NCBI GenBank assembly: GCA_027364825.1
Contig: DAHXOM010000094.1
Span: 1-14,750, forward strand
Length of the DNA stretch: 14,750 nucleotides
Direction of reading: 5' to 3'
Source of the DNA: a bacterium
GTDB lineage: Bacteria; JAMCPX01
The position numbers and the translations under genes are program-made. Shown piece after piece: positions 1 through 7,094 of this stretch. Within the stretch, counting starts at the first letter, position 1; every line of letters begins with the position of its first letter. Under the pieces are notes generated by a model, which did no database searches, had not been told where the DNA came from, and was given only the letters and a program-made list of their open reading frames with translations.

Positions 1-404
1 AGACACTCGACCTTCTCGAACAAAAGCGGATAGAACCCGTTGCACAACAACACGGGCTTGCAACACTGGCGCCCAAGATAAGCAAAGAAGAGGGCAGACT
101 GGACTTTAACAGATCGGCCAGGGAACTCCATAATGTCGTCAGGGCATTGATAGAGTGGCCCACTGCATGGACGTCTTGCAATGGAGAGGTGTTGCAGGTA
201 CTTAGTACCGAACCGCTGAATGTTCAGACCGATGGTCAGGCCGGAGTTATCATAAGCATAGATAAACAGGGTATTCATACGGCAACAGGGTCCGGGGTGC
301 TTCTTATACGGTTGGTAAGGCCTTCCGGCGGCAAGGCAATGGATGCTTTCAGTTATGCCAATGGAAGACGGATAAAGGCCGGAGATATTTTGGGTGTTAC
401 TTAA
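1..404 (+). CDS. fmt: Methionyl-tRNA formyltransferase, C-terminal part (5' truncated by window)
   Basis: Formylates the amino group of Met on initiator tRNA using 10-formyl-tetrahydrofolate, making fMet-tRNA for translation initiation in the cytosol. Only the last 133 codons are visible, reading from base 3; a full Fmt is about 310 residues. The visible part starts near the end of the catalytic domain and contains the family stretch LAPKISKEEGRLDF, then ARELHNVVRAL and the EWPTAW segment that corresponds to the family's P-W-P/G-A-W region. These are hallmarks of the Fmt C-terminal OB-fold-like tRNA-binding domain. The protein ends GRRIKAGDILGVT, like typical Fmt tails (G..L..GD.L). The start lies outside the window, so nothing can be said about its operon partners upstream. 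It is followed at once by a palindromic repeat element. Identification is confident; formyltransferase-domain relatives such as ArnA are unlikely given the tail. Confidence 0.93.
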   Translation, partial: TLDLLEQKRIEPVAQQHGLATLAPKISKEEGRLDFNRSARELHNVVRALIEWPTAWTSCNGEVLQVLSTEPLNVQTDGQAGVIISIDKQGIHTATGSGVLLIRLVRPSGGKAMDAFSYANGRRIKAGDILGVT

Positions 405-406
405 AC

Positions 407-609
407 TTGAAAAGTGCACATCTTAAAGTCCCTCCCCCTTGATGGGGGAGGATAGGTGGGGGTGAAATATAAGGCAAAATTCACCCTCCCTTTATCCCTC
501 CCATCAAGGGAGGGATAAGTATTTTTAATAACAGTCAGCTTATTATAAAGAACCTTCACACTGAATGACTAAGTACAGAATTTTAATTGTACTCCTGTGC
601 ACTTTTCAA
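407..609. repeat. MITE-like palindromic element with 14-bp terminal inverted repeats
   Basis: A perfect 14-bp inverted repeat, TTGAAAAGTGCACA at 407-420 and its exact complement at 596-609, brackets 203 bp that start two bases after the fmt stop. Inside are two GC-rich hairpins: an 8-bp perfect stem 431-438/444-451 (CCTCCCCC, loop TTGAT) and an 11-bp perfect stem 492-502/508-518 (TTATCCCTCCC, loop ATCAA). The two halves (about 431-467 and 479-518) are themselves imperfect inverted copies of one another, so the structure is a palindrome of palindromes. No credible reading frame is present. Related half-units occur at 11043 and 12390. Mobility is inferred; no clear target-site duplication is visible. 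Confidence 0.6.
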
Positions 610-637
610 CTTTACATGGCACCGGAGAGCTTTTGGG

Positions 638-665
638 TTGACTCTTTTCCCGTATAGGTTACAAT
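638..665 (+). promoter_or_regulatory. Sigma-70 promoter of rnpB
   Basis: A -35 box TTGACT (638-643) and a -10 box TACAAT (660-665) are separated by 16 bp. The expected start point, about 6-8 bases downstream, falls at 671-673. That is exactly where the 5' strand of helix P1 of the RNase P RNA begins, so the promoter and the RNA end support each other. Confidence 0.8.
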
Positions 666-670
666 ACTCC

Positions 671-1037
671 TGATCAGGATAATGGATGGCTGCTCTGTTT
701 ACCCATCAGGTACAACAGGGAGGAAAGTCCGGACTTCACAGGGCAGGGTGGCCGCTAACAGCGGCTGTGCCGCCAACGGCGGCATAAGGAGAGTGCAACA
801 GAAAGTAAACCGTCCCGCCGTCGGCGGGATAAGGGTGAAACGGTGAGGTAATAGCTTACCAGTGCTATACGTAAGTATGGCAGCTCTGTAAACCCCATCC
901 GAAGCAAAACCGAATATGCAGGCGGTTGAGGGCTGCCCGTCCAATGCCTGCGGGTCGGTTGCTTGAGTCTGCCAGTAATGGCGGTCCCAGATAAATAGCC
1001 ATAAGGAACAAAATCCGGCTTACGGTTATCCTGATCA
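671..1037 (+). ncRNA. rnpB: RNase P RNA, bacterial class A
   Basis: Catalytic RNA of ribonuclease P, which removes 5' leaders from pre-tRNAs. The conserved core is easily read: GAGGAAAGTCCGGACTTC near the 5' end (CR-I/P4 region), CAGGGCAG, GTGCAACAGAAAGTAAACC, GGGTGAAACGG followed by GTGAGGTAATAGC (P10-P11 region), GTAAACCCC..CCGAAGCAA, TTGCTTGAG, CCCAGATAAATAG and the closing ACAAAATCCGGCTTA. Helix P1 pairs GATCAGGATAA (672-682) with TTATCCTGATC (1026-1036), 11 perfect pairs; P2 pairs ATGGCT (686-691) with AGCCAT (997-1002). GC-rich hairpins fit P8, P9 and P12. The L15 region has a GGTT where tRNA CCA ends normally pair with GGT. About 366 nt, normal for class A. Small minus-strand frames over this region are not genes. 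Confidence 0.96.
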
Positions 1038-1143
1038 ATTTGTTTTGATTAACCCGGAAAGTGCAATGCAAAAGGAAGAGTTTTCTCCTCCGTTCGTGAA
1101 ACAATAGCTCTTTTGCTAAACGTGTTTTCGGAGGTATGCTGAA

Positions 1144-1497
1144 TCAGTCGTCGTGGGTGTTGTTTTTTATAAAATTGTGAAGTTTGCTGTGGAATTCCGG
1201 CTGGAGATTATCAAATTGTATGCCGATAACAACATTCGATGCTGACTTTTCACGGGTATCCTTTGCCTGTGACCAGATGACCTTTCCTTTCAGTATCAGC
1301 GGATCTTTTTCATCCGGAAGGTGAAGGAACAATTCCACATTCGTACCCTCTCTGATCAAGGTCGCCGTCTCTATCCCCATTCCGCCAAGACCTACATCCC
1401 TTGTGAAATCAGAAAAGAAGATGCCGTCGCTTTTACAATTTACCCTCAGCCTGGTCTTTACCCTCTTGCTTTTCCTACTTTCATTATAGGTATGCAT
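1144..1497 (-). CDS. PilZ domain protein, putative c-di-GMP receptor
   Basis: A 117-residue, stand-alone PilZ domain; such proteins bind cyclic di-GMP and pass the signal to motility, pili or polysaccharide machinery. The N-terminal R-x-x-x-R loop is present (R8-KSK-R12). The second signature, usually D/N-x-S-x-x-G, reads D34-V-G36-L-G-G39: the family's Ser is replaced by Gly. Beta-strand-like stretches follow (ELFLHLP, LILKGKVIWS, NVVIGIQF), with a C-terminal helix (FHSKLHNFIKN) as in canonical PilZ folds. The start at 1497 has no strong Shine-Dalgarno, but no better in-frame start is seen. It diverges from the cyclic-nucleotide-binding gene beginning at 1643, with the HD-GYP gene just beyond, so a shared c-di-GMP context is likely. 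The partner is unknown. Confidence 0.85.
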   Translation of the reverse strand: MHTYNESRKSKRVKTRLRVNCKSDGIFFSDFTRDVGLGGMGIETATLIREGTNVELFLHLPDEKDPLILKGKVIWSQAKDTREKSASNVVIGIQFDNLQPEFHSKLHNFIKNNTHDD

Positions 1498-1642
1498 CTT
1501 GTATTCATGTATACACTATACCGGGGGCATCTGCAAGAGGAAAAAAATATGATTCAATACTATCGCACAAGCCGCATTCCTGTTGCATTTTTTAAGTTTC
1601 AGATGTAATTTATTTTTAAAATAGTAAAGAGGAATTACTGGT

Positions 1643-2812
1643 ATGCTTGATAAGAACAAGATAAAAAAAGATGCAGAACATTATCTTATAGACGGCAGCT
1701 ACGGTAAGGCAGTAGAAGAACTCGAAAAGCTGTCGGTCATAGAAACCAATGATCCATGGGTCTGGAATTCTCTTGGGGAATGTTATGCAAATACCAATGA
1801 AGATCAGAAGGCCGTGAAAAACTTCATGATGGCATACAAAAAATTTATCCGTCAGAACGACATGCAGTCCGCCCTTTCTTCTCTCGAGAGAGTCTTGTCC
1901 CTTGACTCCCTGAACAAAGAAGCAGAGCAGGAAAAAAGCAATCTGCTGAAGAAACTATCGAAAGAGGGCATAAACCCGCTCAAGGATATAACCAAAAAAA
2001 TACCAATTTTCTCGGAAATCGAAGAAACAGAGCTGAAAGACATCCTGAAGATCGCAAAGAATGTAACAATCCCGGATCAGACGGTAATCATAAAAGAGGG
2101 AAGCAAAGGGGATTCTATTTATTTCATTATATCGGGTATTGTAAGCGTGCAGAAAAAAGATAAAGACGGTAAAGAAGTTATGCTTGATACGCTCTCGGAT
2201 GGAGATTTTTTCGGTGAATTCGGATTCTTTACCGGCGGAAAGAGGCAGGCCAGTGTTCTTTCAACGGGCAGGGTGGAGCTGTATGAATTTAAAAAACAGG
2301 ACATGGAAGATGTTGCGCAGCGGCATCCGAATGTCTCAAAGGTGCTGGTAGAGTTTTACAAGAAAAGGGTCCTTGACAATATCATTGCCATGACACCCGT
2401 TTTCAGCGGTCTGGAGTATCATGAGAGACAGGACATTATCAATAGATTCGAACTCATGGTCGTGGAGGCAGGCAGGGTAATTATAAGAGAAGGTGATCCG
2501 GGTGATGCAATGTATGTGGTCAAAGACGGCTCTCTCGAGGTAAGTACTCTTGATAATAACGGTAAAGAGGTCGTGCTTGCCCGGCTCGGAGAAGGAGATA
2601 TATTCGGCGAGGTCGCATTGATCGCCGGCAGAGAAAGGACGGCAAGCGTAAAGGCCCTCAGACAGAGCAGGCTGATGAAACTGAAGAAGGAAGATTTTCA
2701 GGATATTGTGGAAAAATATGGTTCTGTAAAGGCAATGGTAATCAAGATAGTAAATGAAAGGGCAGAGGATACTATACGGCATCTGTTTCCCGGGGGAAAA
2801 CAGGGGGCATAA
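1643..2812 (+). CDS. TPR protein with two cyclic-nucleotide-binding domains
   Basis: A 389-residue cytosolic regulator without a DNA-binding or membrane segment. Residues about 8-105 are helical TPR-like repeats (GSYGKAVEELEKL, WNSLGECYANTNEDQKAVKNF, LSSLERVLSLDSLNKEA). Two CRP/PKA-type cNMP-binding domains follow at about 120-240 and 250-375. The phosphate-binding cassette of the second is canonical, FGEVALIAGRERTASV (321-336), with Glu323, Arg332 and Thr333. The first, FGEFGFFTGGKRQASV (190-205), keeps Glu and Arg but has Gln in place of the usual Thr/Ser, so it may bind differently or weakly. The start has GAGG about 12 bases upstream. The gene ends one base before the GTG of the GAF-GAF-HD-GYP gene, so the two are probably co-translated. 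It probably acts as a protein-protein sensor subunit; the ligand (cAMP, cGMP or none) cannot be told from sequence. Confidence 0.88.
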   Translation: MLDKNKIKKDAEHYLIDGSYGKAVEELEKLSVIETNDPWVWNSLGECYANTNEDQKAVKNFMMAYKKFIRQNDMQSALSSLERVLSLDSLNKEAEQEKSNLLKKLSKEGINPLKDITKKIPIFSEIEETELKDILKIAKNVTIPDQTVIIKEGSKGDSIYFIISGIVSVQKKDKDGKEVMLDTLSDGDFFGEFGFFTGGKRQASVLSTGRVELYEFKKQDMEDVAQRHPNVSKVLVEFYKKRVLDNIIAMTPVFSGLEYHERQDIINRFELMVVEAGRVIIREGDPGDAMYVVKDGSLEVSTLDNNGKEVVLARLGEGDIFGEVALIAGRERTASVKALRQSRLMKLKKEDFQDIVEKYGSVKAMVIKIVNERAEDTIRHLFPGGKQGA

Positions 2813-2813
2813 C

Positions 2814-4568
2814 GTGGCTGACATATCTGCAAAAAACAAAACAAAGGACTGCTCTTTTTTAAAAAAATTACTTATTGTTTATGAGCTCCTGCCGCGCCAG
2901 AGTGTGGACCCGGCTGTTACAAACAAGATTTATAATGAACTCTTAAGCCTCATCATTAAAGAACTGGATTGTAAGGCAGGCAGCCTGTTTATTATAGACA
3001 GCGAGGACGGTGCACCCGTCTTCAGTGCCGTGAAAGGCGGGGATGAGAGCCTTTTAGGGAAAAAGCTTGAAAAAGGAAAAGGGATTGTCGGCAAGGTTGC
3101 AGACACCGGCAGGAACTATCTTTCGAAAGATGCTTCAAGGGATCCCGCATGGATGGGAGAGGTCAGCTCCAACAAAGGGTTTTCGACCAGTGACATACTT
3201 GCATGCCCCATAAAATACGGGGATGATGTTATCGGTGTCGTTGAAGTCTTGAATAAAAAACAAGGCATGTTTCATAAACAGGATATGAAAAAACTCTCCA
3301 AACTGACACCGCATATAGCGGTATTTATCAAATATCTCATAGACGAAGCCGGACAACATGCGCTGATCGATATGCAGGCAAAGCTGTATGAACTATCAAA
3401 GATGCTGAATTCCAATCTTGATACAAAGGCTGTTGTAAGGGGTGCCATGGAAGCCATTGTTTCTCTGGTAAATGCGGAGGTCGGTTCTCTCTTGCTTGTG
3501 GACAAAGAGAAAAAAGAGCTTTTTTTTGAGGTTGCACTGGGAGACAGCGAAAAAACCCTCAAGGAGATACGGTTGAAATTCGGGCAGGGCATCGCAGGCT
3601 GGGTAGCGCAGGAAAAAAAACCCATTATTGTAAATGATACTTCAAAGGATGAACGGTTTTATAAAAAGGCCGACGAGAAAACGGGTTTTATAACAAGGAA
3701 CATACTCTGTGTGCCTGTGTTGTCCAGGAATGAGGTAATCGGTGTTATGCAGGCATTGAACAAAAAAGAAGGAGTATTTACCCCGTTTGATAAGACCGCC
3801 GGCCCGGAGATGTCACCACAGCCGGAAGCCAACGCCGGAACAAAGCCGCAGAACACGCAGACCGCAGGAAAAAATAGTTATCGAACGGGGTTTTCGAAAC
3901 GCGATCTTAAACTCCTGACGTCCCTGACAGACCAGGTGGCTATCGCCCTTGAGAATGCGTCCCTCCATGAAGAATTAAAGCGGACATTTGTCGAGGTCGT
4001 GGAATCCCTTGCGGAAGCGATTGAAAAACGGGACCCCTATACGGGAGGGCACACGAAGAGGGTGGTCCAATACTCTCTTATGATTGCCGACGAAATACAT
4101 CTGGATGGGGAGGAGAGAGACCGGTTAAAAATGGGCGCACTCCTTCACGATGTAGGAAAGATAGGCATCGATGACAGTGTGCTGCGTAAGCCCGCAAAAC
4201 TCGACGAGATAGAATTTGAAAAGATGAAGGCACATCCTTCCATCGGGGCCGACATACTCGGCAAGATCCCCCAGATAAAAAATATTATTCCGGGGATACT
4301 GCACCATCATGAATGGTATAACGGCAAAGGCTATCCCGACGGACTTTCCGGCAGTACCCTCCCGGAGATTGCCAGGATAATATCGATTGCAGACACGTAT
4401 GATGCCATGACCACGGACAGGCCGTACCGGAAAGGACTGACGCATGATTTTGCCATTGCAGAGCTGAAGAAATTTTCCGGTACACAGTTCGATCCTCGGT
4501 TTGTAGATGCTTTTATAAAGGCATTTGAAAAACACAAGCAGTCCCCTGGTGATTTTAAAACCCCGTGA
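2814..4568 (+). CDS. GAF-GAF-HD-GYP cyclic di-GMP phosphodiesterase
   Basis: Predicted to hydrolyse c-di-GMP, with two GAF sensory domains (residues about 30-180 and 200-380) controlling a C-terminal HD-GYP domain (about 390-570). The catalytic signatures are intact: GGHTKRV, the HD pair in LLHDVGKIGI (His445/Asp446), the HHHEWYNGKGYPDGL motif containing the GYP triad (506-508), and DTYDAMTTDRPYR. No membrane segment or receiver domain is seen. A Pro/Ala/Gln/Thr-rich, low-complexity stretch (about 326-360) interrupts the end of GAF2 just before its last helix. Start choice: a longer frame begins at ATG 2754 inside the upstream gene, but GTG 2814 lies one base after the upstream stop with a GGGGG run in Shine-Dalgarno position, giving 584 residues and coupled translation. 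The neighbours (cNMP-binding partner, divergent PilZ protein) suggest a small second-messenger module. Confidence 0.93.
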   Translation: MADISAKNKTKDCSFLKKLLIVYELLPRQSVDPAVTNKIYNELLSLIIKELDCKAGSLFIIDSEDGAPVFSAVKGGDESLLGKKLEKGKGIVGKVADTGRNYLSKDASRDPAWMGEVSSNKGFSTSDILACPIKYGDDVIGVVEVLNKKQGMFHKQDMKKLSKLTPHIAVFIKYLIDEAGQHALIDMQAKLYELSKMLNSNLDTKAVVRGAMEAIVSLVNAEVGSLLLVDKEKKELFFEVALGDSEKTLKEIRLKFGQGIAGWVAQEKKPIIVNDTSKDERFYKKADEKTGFITRNILCVPVLSRNEVIGVMQALNKKEGVFTPFDKTAGPEMSPQPEANAGTKPQNTQTAGKNSYRTGFSKRDLKLLTSLTDQVAIALENASLHEELKRTFVEVVESLAEAIEKRDPYTGGHTKRVVQYSLMIADEIHLDGEERDRLKMGALLHDVGKIGIDDSVLRKPAKLDEIEFEKMKAHPSIGADILGKIPQIKNIIPGILHHHEWYNGKGYPDGLSGSTLPEIARIISIADTYDAMTTDRPYRKGLTHDFAIAELKKFSGTQFDPRFVDAFIKAFEKHKQSPGDFKTP

Positions 4569-4582
4569 CAGCCGCACAGCAA

Positions 4583-4596
4583 TCTCTTGAGATTAC
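4583..4596. other. Small hairpin between HD-GYP and DUF4912 genes
   Basis: AATCTC and GAGATT form a perfect 6-bp stem with a TT loop in the 54-bp gap. No T-run follows, so it is not a classical terminator; the downstream gene may still be transcribed from upstream. Confidence 0.3.
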
Positions 4597-4622
4597 CGCG
4601 GTAGTGTGATAGAGATCCAACT

Positions 4623-5297
4623 ATGAAGAGCAAGGACCTTAAAGCGTTGTCTATAACAGAGCTGAGAAAACTTGCGAAGCAGCTCAAGGTAAGCCTTAAA
4701 AGGACAATGACAAAACAGCTGCTTGTTAAAGCTATTGTTGCATCTGCAAGGTCAAGGGCAATATCCGCAACATTAAAGGGGAAGAAAAAGAGTAAAGGCA
4801 GGATCCATCACCCCCAGACCCATGCTGCTCTCCGGCATGATGCCGTAAAGCGGCACGATGAAGAAGTCCTTCCGGTTTATCATGGAATATCCAAGCTTGT
4901 CCTGATGCCGAGGGATCCATGGTGGGTCTTTGTCTACTGGGAGATAGACAGGTCGCTTGTTTCAGGCAAGACCTTGATACTCAGGGTGTACCGGCAGAAT
5001 AACCGGCTGTACGCAAGCATCAATATCGGTAATACCAGTAATTGGTATATCAATCTTCCGGAACCCGCAGACACCGTACGGAGCGAGCTTGGATACCTCA
5101 GGCCCAACGGGACATTCAACATCATTGCCGTTTCTAATACGGTAAGGACGCCGCGTGCATGGCCGTCGGATATTGGTTACGGAGACATCGGCAATAACCC
5201 CATGGGACCGCATTCGAACCTGTTTACGGACTCGTACCCGGCGTACGAAAGGTCAACCCCTTATAGCAGAGAAAACATAACATCAAGAAAGCGATGA
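4623..5297 (+). CDS. Rho_N/SAP-like domain plus DUF4912 protein
   Basis: A 224-residue protein of unknown biochemical role. Residues 3-40 (MKSKDLKALSITELRKLAKQ and onward) match the Rho N-terminal/SAP-like helical fold, which often binds nucleic acid. A Lys/Arg/His-rich linker follows (about 41-82). Residues about 84-205 are a DUF4912 domain with its hallmark LVLMPRDPWWVFVYWEI (92-108), then WYINLP, LGYL and FNIIAVSN. The C-terminus is polar and probably disordered. The stop overlaps the ATG of the GH57 branching enzyme by 4 bp (ATGA), so the two are translationally coupled. DUF4912 is seen beside GH57 genes in related lineages (recalled, not checked), and a role in alpha-glucan handling is inferred from that pairing. 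The Shine-Dalgarno is weak (AGAGA). Confidence 0.82.
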   Translation: MKSKDLKALSITELRKLAKQLKVSLKRTMTKQLLVKAIVASARSRAISATLKGKKKSKGRIHHPQTHAALRHDAVKRHDEEVLPVYHGISKLVLMPRDPWWVFVYWEIDRSLVSGKTLILRVYRQNNRLYASINIGNTSNWYINLPEPADTVRSELGYLRPNGTFNIIAVSNTVRTPRAWPSDIGYGDIGNNPMGPHSNLFTDSYPAYERSTPYSRENITSRKR

Positions 5298-6865
5298 GCG
5301 GATACCTTGCAATCGTCCTCCACTCCCACCTGCCGTATGTCAGGCATCCGGAATACAACGACTTTCTTGAAGAGGACTGGCTTTATGAGGCCGTAACAGA
5401 AACCTATATCCCGTTGCTCGACATGTTTGATCATTTAACCAGGGATAACGTTGATTTTCATATAACCATAAGCCTTACCCCTACACTGCTCGAGATGCTC
5501 AGTGACGAGCTTCTGATGAAAAGGTACCGGAGATATCTGTCGAATCTTATAGAGTTGAGCGAAAAAGAAATAAAACGGACGGCAAACGATCTATCCATCA
5601 ACCCTCTTGCGACCCTGTACCATGATCGGTACATCCATTATATGGACCTGTTCGAAAACAGGTACCGCGGGAATATCATATCGGGATTCAGAGAATTTAT
5701 GACTGCAGGTGCGGTTGAGATCGTAGCATCGGCGGCGACGCATGCTTACCTGCCGCTTATTATAGACGAGAAATGGCAGGACACACAAATACATGTTGGG
5801 GTTGATACCTATATACGTCATATTGGAGTAAATCCAAACGGTATATGGCTGCCGGAGAATGCATACATAGAAGGGCTCGATAAAATCTTGAACAAATACG
5901 GAATAAAATATACCTTTCTTGACGCACACGGCATATTGAATGCATCCATCAGGCCCAGGTTCGGTGTTTATGCCCCTGTATGTTCGGAGTCCGGCGTAAA
6001 CTTCTTCGGCAGGGATATACAGTCTGCAAAACAAGTCTGGAGCGCAAAAGAAGGTTATCCCGGGGATTATGATTACCGGGAGTTTTACAGGGACGTCGGC
6101 TATGACCTCGATTTCGAATATGTAAAGCCTTACCTGCACAGCGACGGCTCACGTTCGAACCTCGGTATCAAGTATTACAGGATTACAGGGAAAACAGACC
6201 AGAAGCAGCCGTACGTTCCGCAATGGGCAATGGACAAGGTAAGAACACATGCTGACAATTTTATCTTTAACCAGGGCAAGCATGTTGAATACCTTTCGGG
6301 TATCATGGACCGCAAACCGCTGATAATAGCAACGTATGATGCGGAACTTTTCGGCCATTGGTGGTTCGAGGGACCGGATTTTCTCGAGCAGGTTTTCAGG
6401 AAGCTGCACGAGATCAACGGACCGGTAACGGCAACAACGCCGCGTAGGTATCTCGAAGAGTACACGGACAACCAGGTCGCGCAGCCTTCCCAGTCGAGCT
6501 GGGGTGACAAGGGGTATCATGAGGTGTGGCTGAACGGGACGAACGACTGGATATACCGGCACCTGCACATAGCGCAGGACAGGATGAATGAACTCATGCG
6601 GGTAACGGGTGAATCAAGAAAGCAGCAAAGGGCAATCAATCAGGCATTGAGAGAGCTGCTGCTTGCGCAATCAAGCGATTGGCCGTTCATTATGAATTCC
6701 GGTACCATGGTAGAGTATGCCAAAAAGCGCTTCATATCGCACATAGCGAGGTTTACGAAACTCTATGAGCAGATACAGAACAACCGCATAGAGCACAGGT
6801 TCCTCGACGAGCTTGAATCCAAAGACAATATCTTTTCATGGATAGATTATAAAAATTATCTGTAA
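5294..6865 (+). CDS. GH57 family 1,4-alpha-glucan branching enzyme (DUF1957 type)
   Basis: Makes alpha-1,6 branches in alpha-1,4-glucan (glycogen) by cleaving and transferring a chain segment; cytosolic. At 523 residues it matches bacterial GH57 branching enzymes of the Thermus thermophilus TT1467 type. The N-terminus YLAIVLHSHLPYVRHPE carries the conserved HSH (His10, His12). The predicted nucleophile is Glu188 in GIWLPENAY and the acid/base is Asp349 in TYDAELFGHWWFEGP; both family signatures are complete. The C-terminal part (about 400-523), with QPSQSSWGDKGYHEVWLNG and a helical bundle containing LLLAQSSDWPFIM, is the usual DUF1957 tail. No signal peptide. The gene is coupled to the DUF4912 gene by a 4-bp overlap. 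Substrate specificity (amylose, amylopectin or 6-O-methylglucose polysaccharide) cannot be settled from sequence; branching enzyme is the best call. Confidence 0.92.
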   Translation: MSGYLAIVLHSHLPYVRHPEYNDFLEEDWLYEAVTETYIPLLDMFDHLTRDNVDFHITISLTPTLLEMLSDELLMKRYRRYLSNLIELSEKEIKRTANDLSINPLATLYHDRYIHYMDLFENRYRGNIISGFREFMTAGAVEIVASAATHAYLPLIIDEKWQDTQIHVGVDTYIRHIGVNPNGIWLPENAYIEGLDKILNKYGIKYTFLDAHGILNASIRPRFGVYAPVCSESGVNFFGRDIQSAKQVWSAKEGYPGDYDYREFYRDVGYDLDFEYVKPYLHSDGSRSNLGIKYYRITGKTDQKQPYVPQWAMDKVRTHADNFIFNQGKHVEYLSGIMDRKPLIIATYDAELFGHWWFEGPDFLEQVFRKLHEINGPVTATTPRRYLEEYTDNQVAQPSQSSWGDKGYHEVWLNGTNDWIYRHLHIAQDRMNELMRVTGESRKQQRAINQALRELLLAQSSDWPFIMNSGTMVEYAKKRFISHIARFTKLYEQIQNNRIEHRFLDELESKDNIFSWIDYKNYL

Positions 6866-6990
6866 CGTCCTTGTAACAAACAACGCCTTCTGATAGCCGA
6901 CCCGAAAAGATTTACCCGGGAATGCAATAGAAACGTCAGCCGTAGTCTCGATTCAGCGATTGCTTATGAAAACAAAAAATTTAAAATCGC

Positions 6991-7018
6991 TTGACCCAAT
7001 TTGGAACAATTGTAAAAA
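6991..7018 (+). promoter_or_regulatory. Weak candidate promoter for cydAB
   Basis: In the 229-bp gap before cydA, TTGACC (6991-6996) and TAAAAA (7013-7018) are spaced 16 bp in an AT-rich stretch. The -10 fit is poor. No convincing FNR, ArcA or Rex operator was seen. The rest of the gap (6866-6990) shows no clear feature. Confidence 0.3.
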
Positions 7019-7094
7019 ATAATACTGCGTTAATGATCCAGTATGGTAATATCCAGAACAGCTTAGGTTTTTTATTCGGTTAAAAAGGAGAATT

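Noticed and set aside
699..1104. Two overlapping minus-strand ORFs of 81 and 79 codons
   Set aside because: They lie wholly within or over the RNase P RNA, whose sequence constraint explains the open frames; no ribosome site or protein family.
2754..2813. Upstream ATG extending the HD-GYP gene by 20 codons
   Set aside because: It lies inside the cNMP gene, the added residues do not resemble GAF proteins, and GTG 2814 has better spacing from a G-rich ribosome site.
4125..4577. 150-codon minus-strand ORF opposite the HD-GYP domain
   Set aside because: Shadow of a well-conserved catalytic domain on the plus strand.
5591..6139. 182-codon minus-strand ORF opposite the branching enzyme
   Set aside because: Antisense shadow of the GH57 catalytic region; composition not protein-like.
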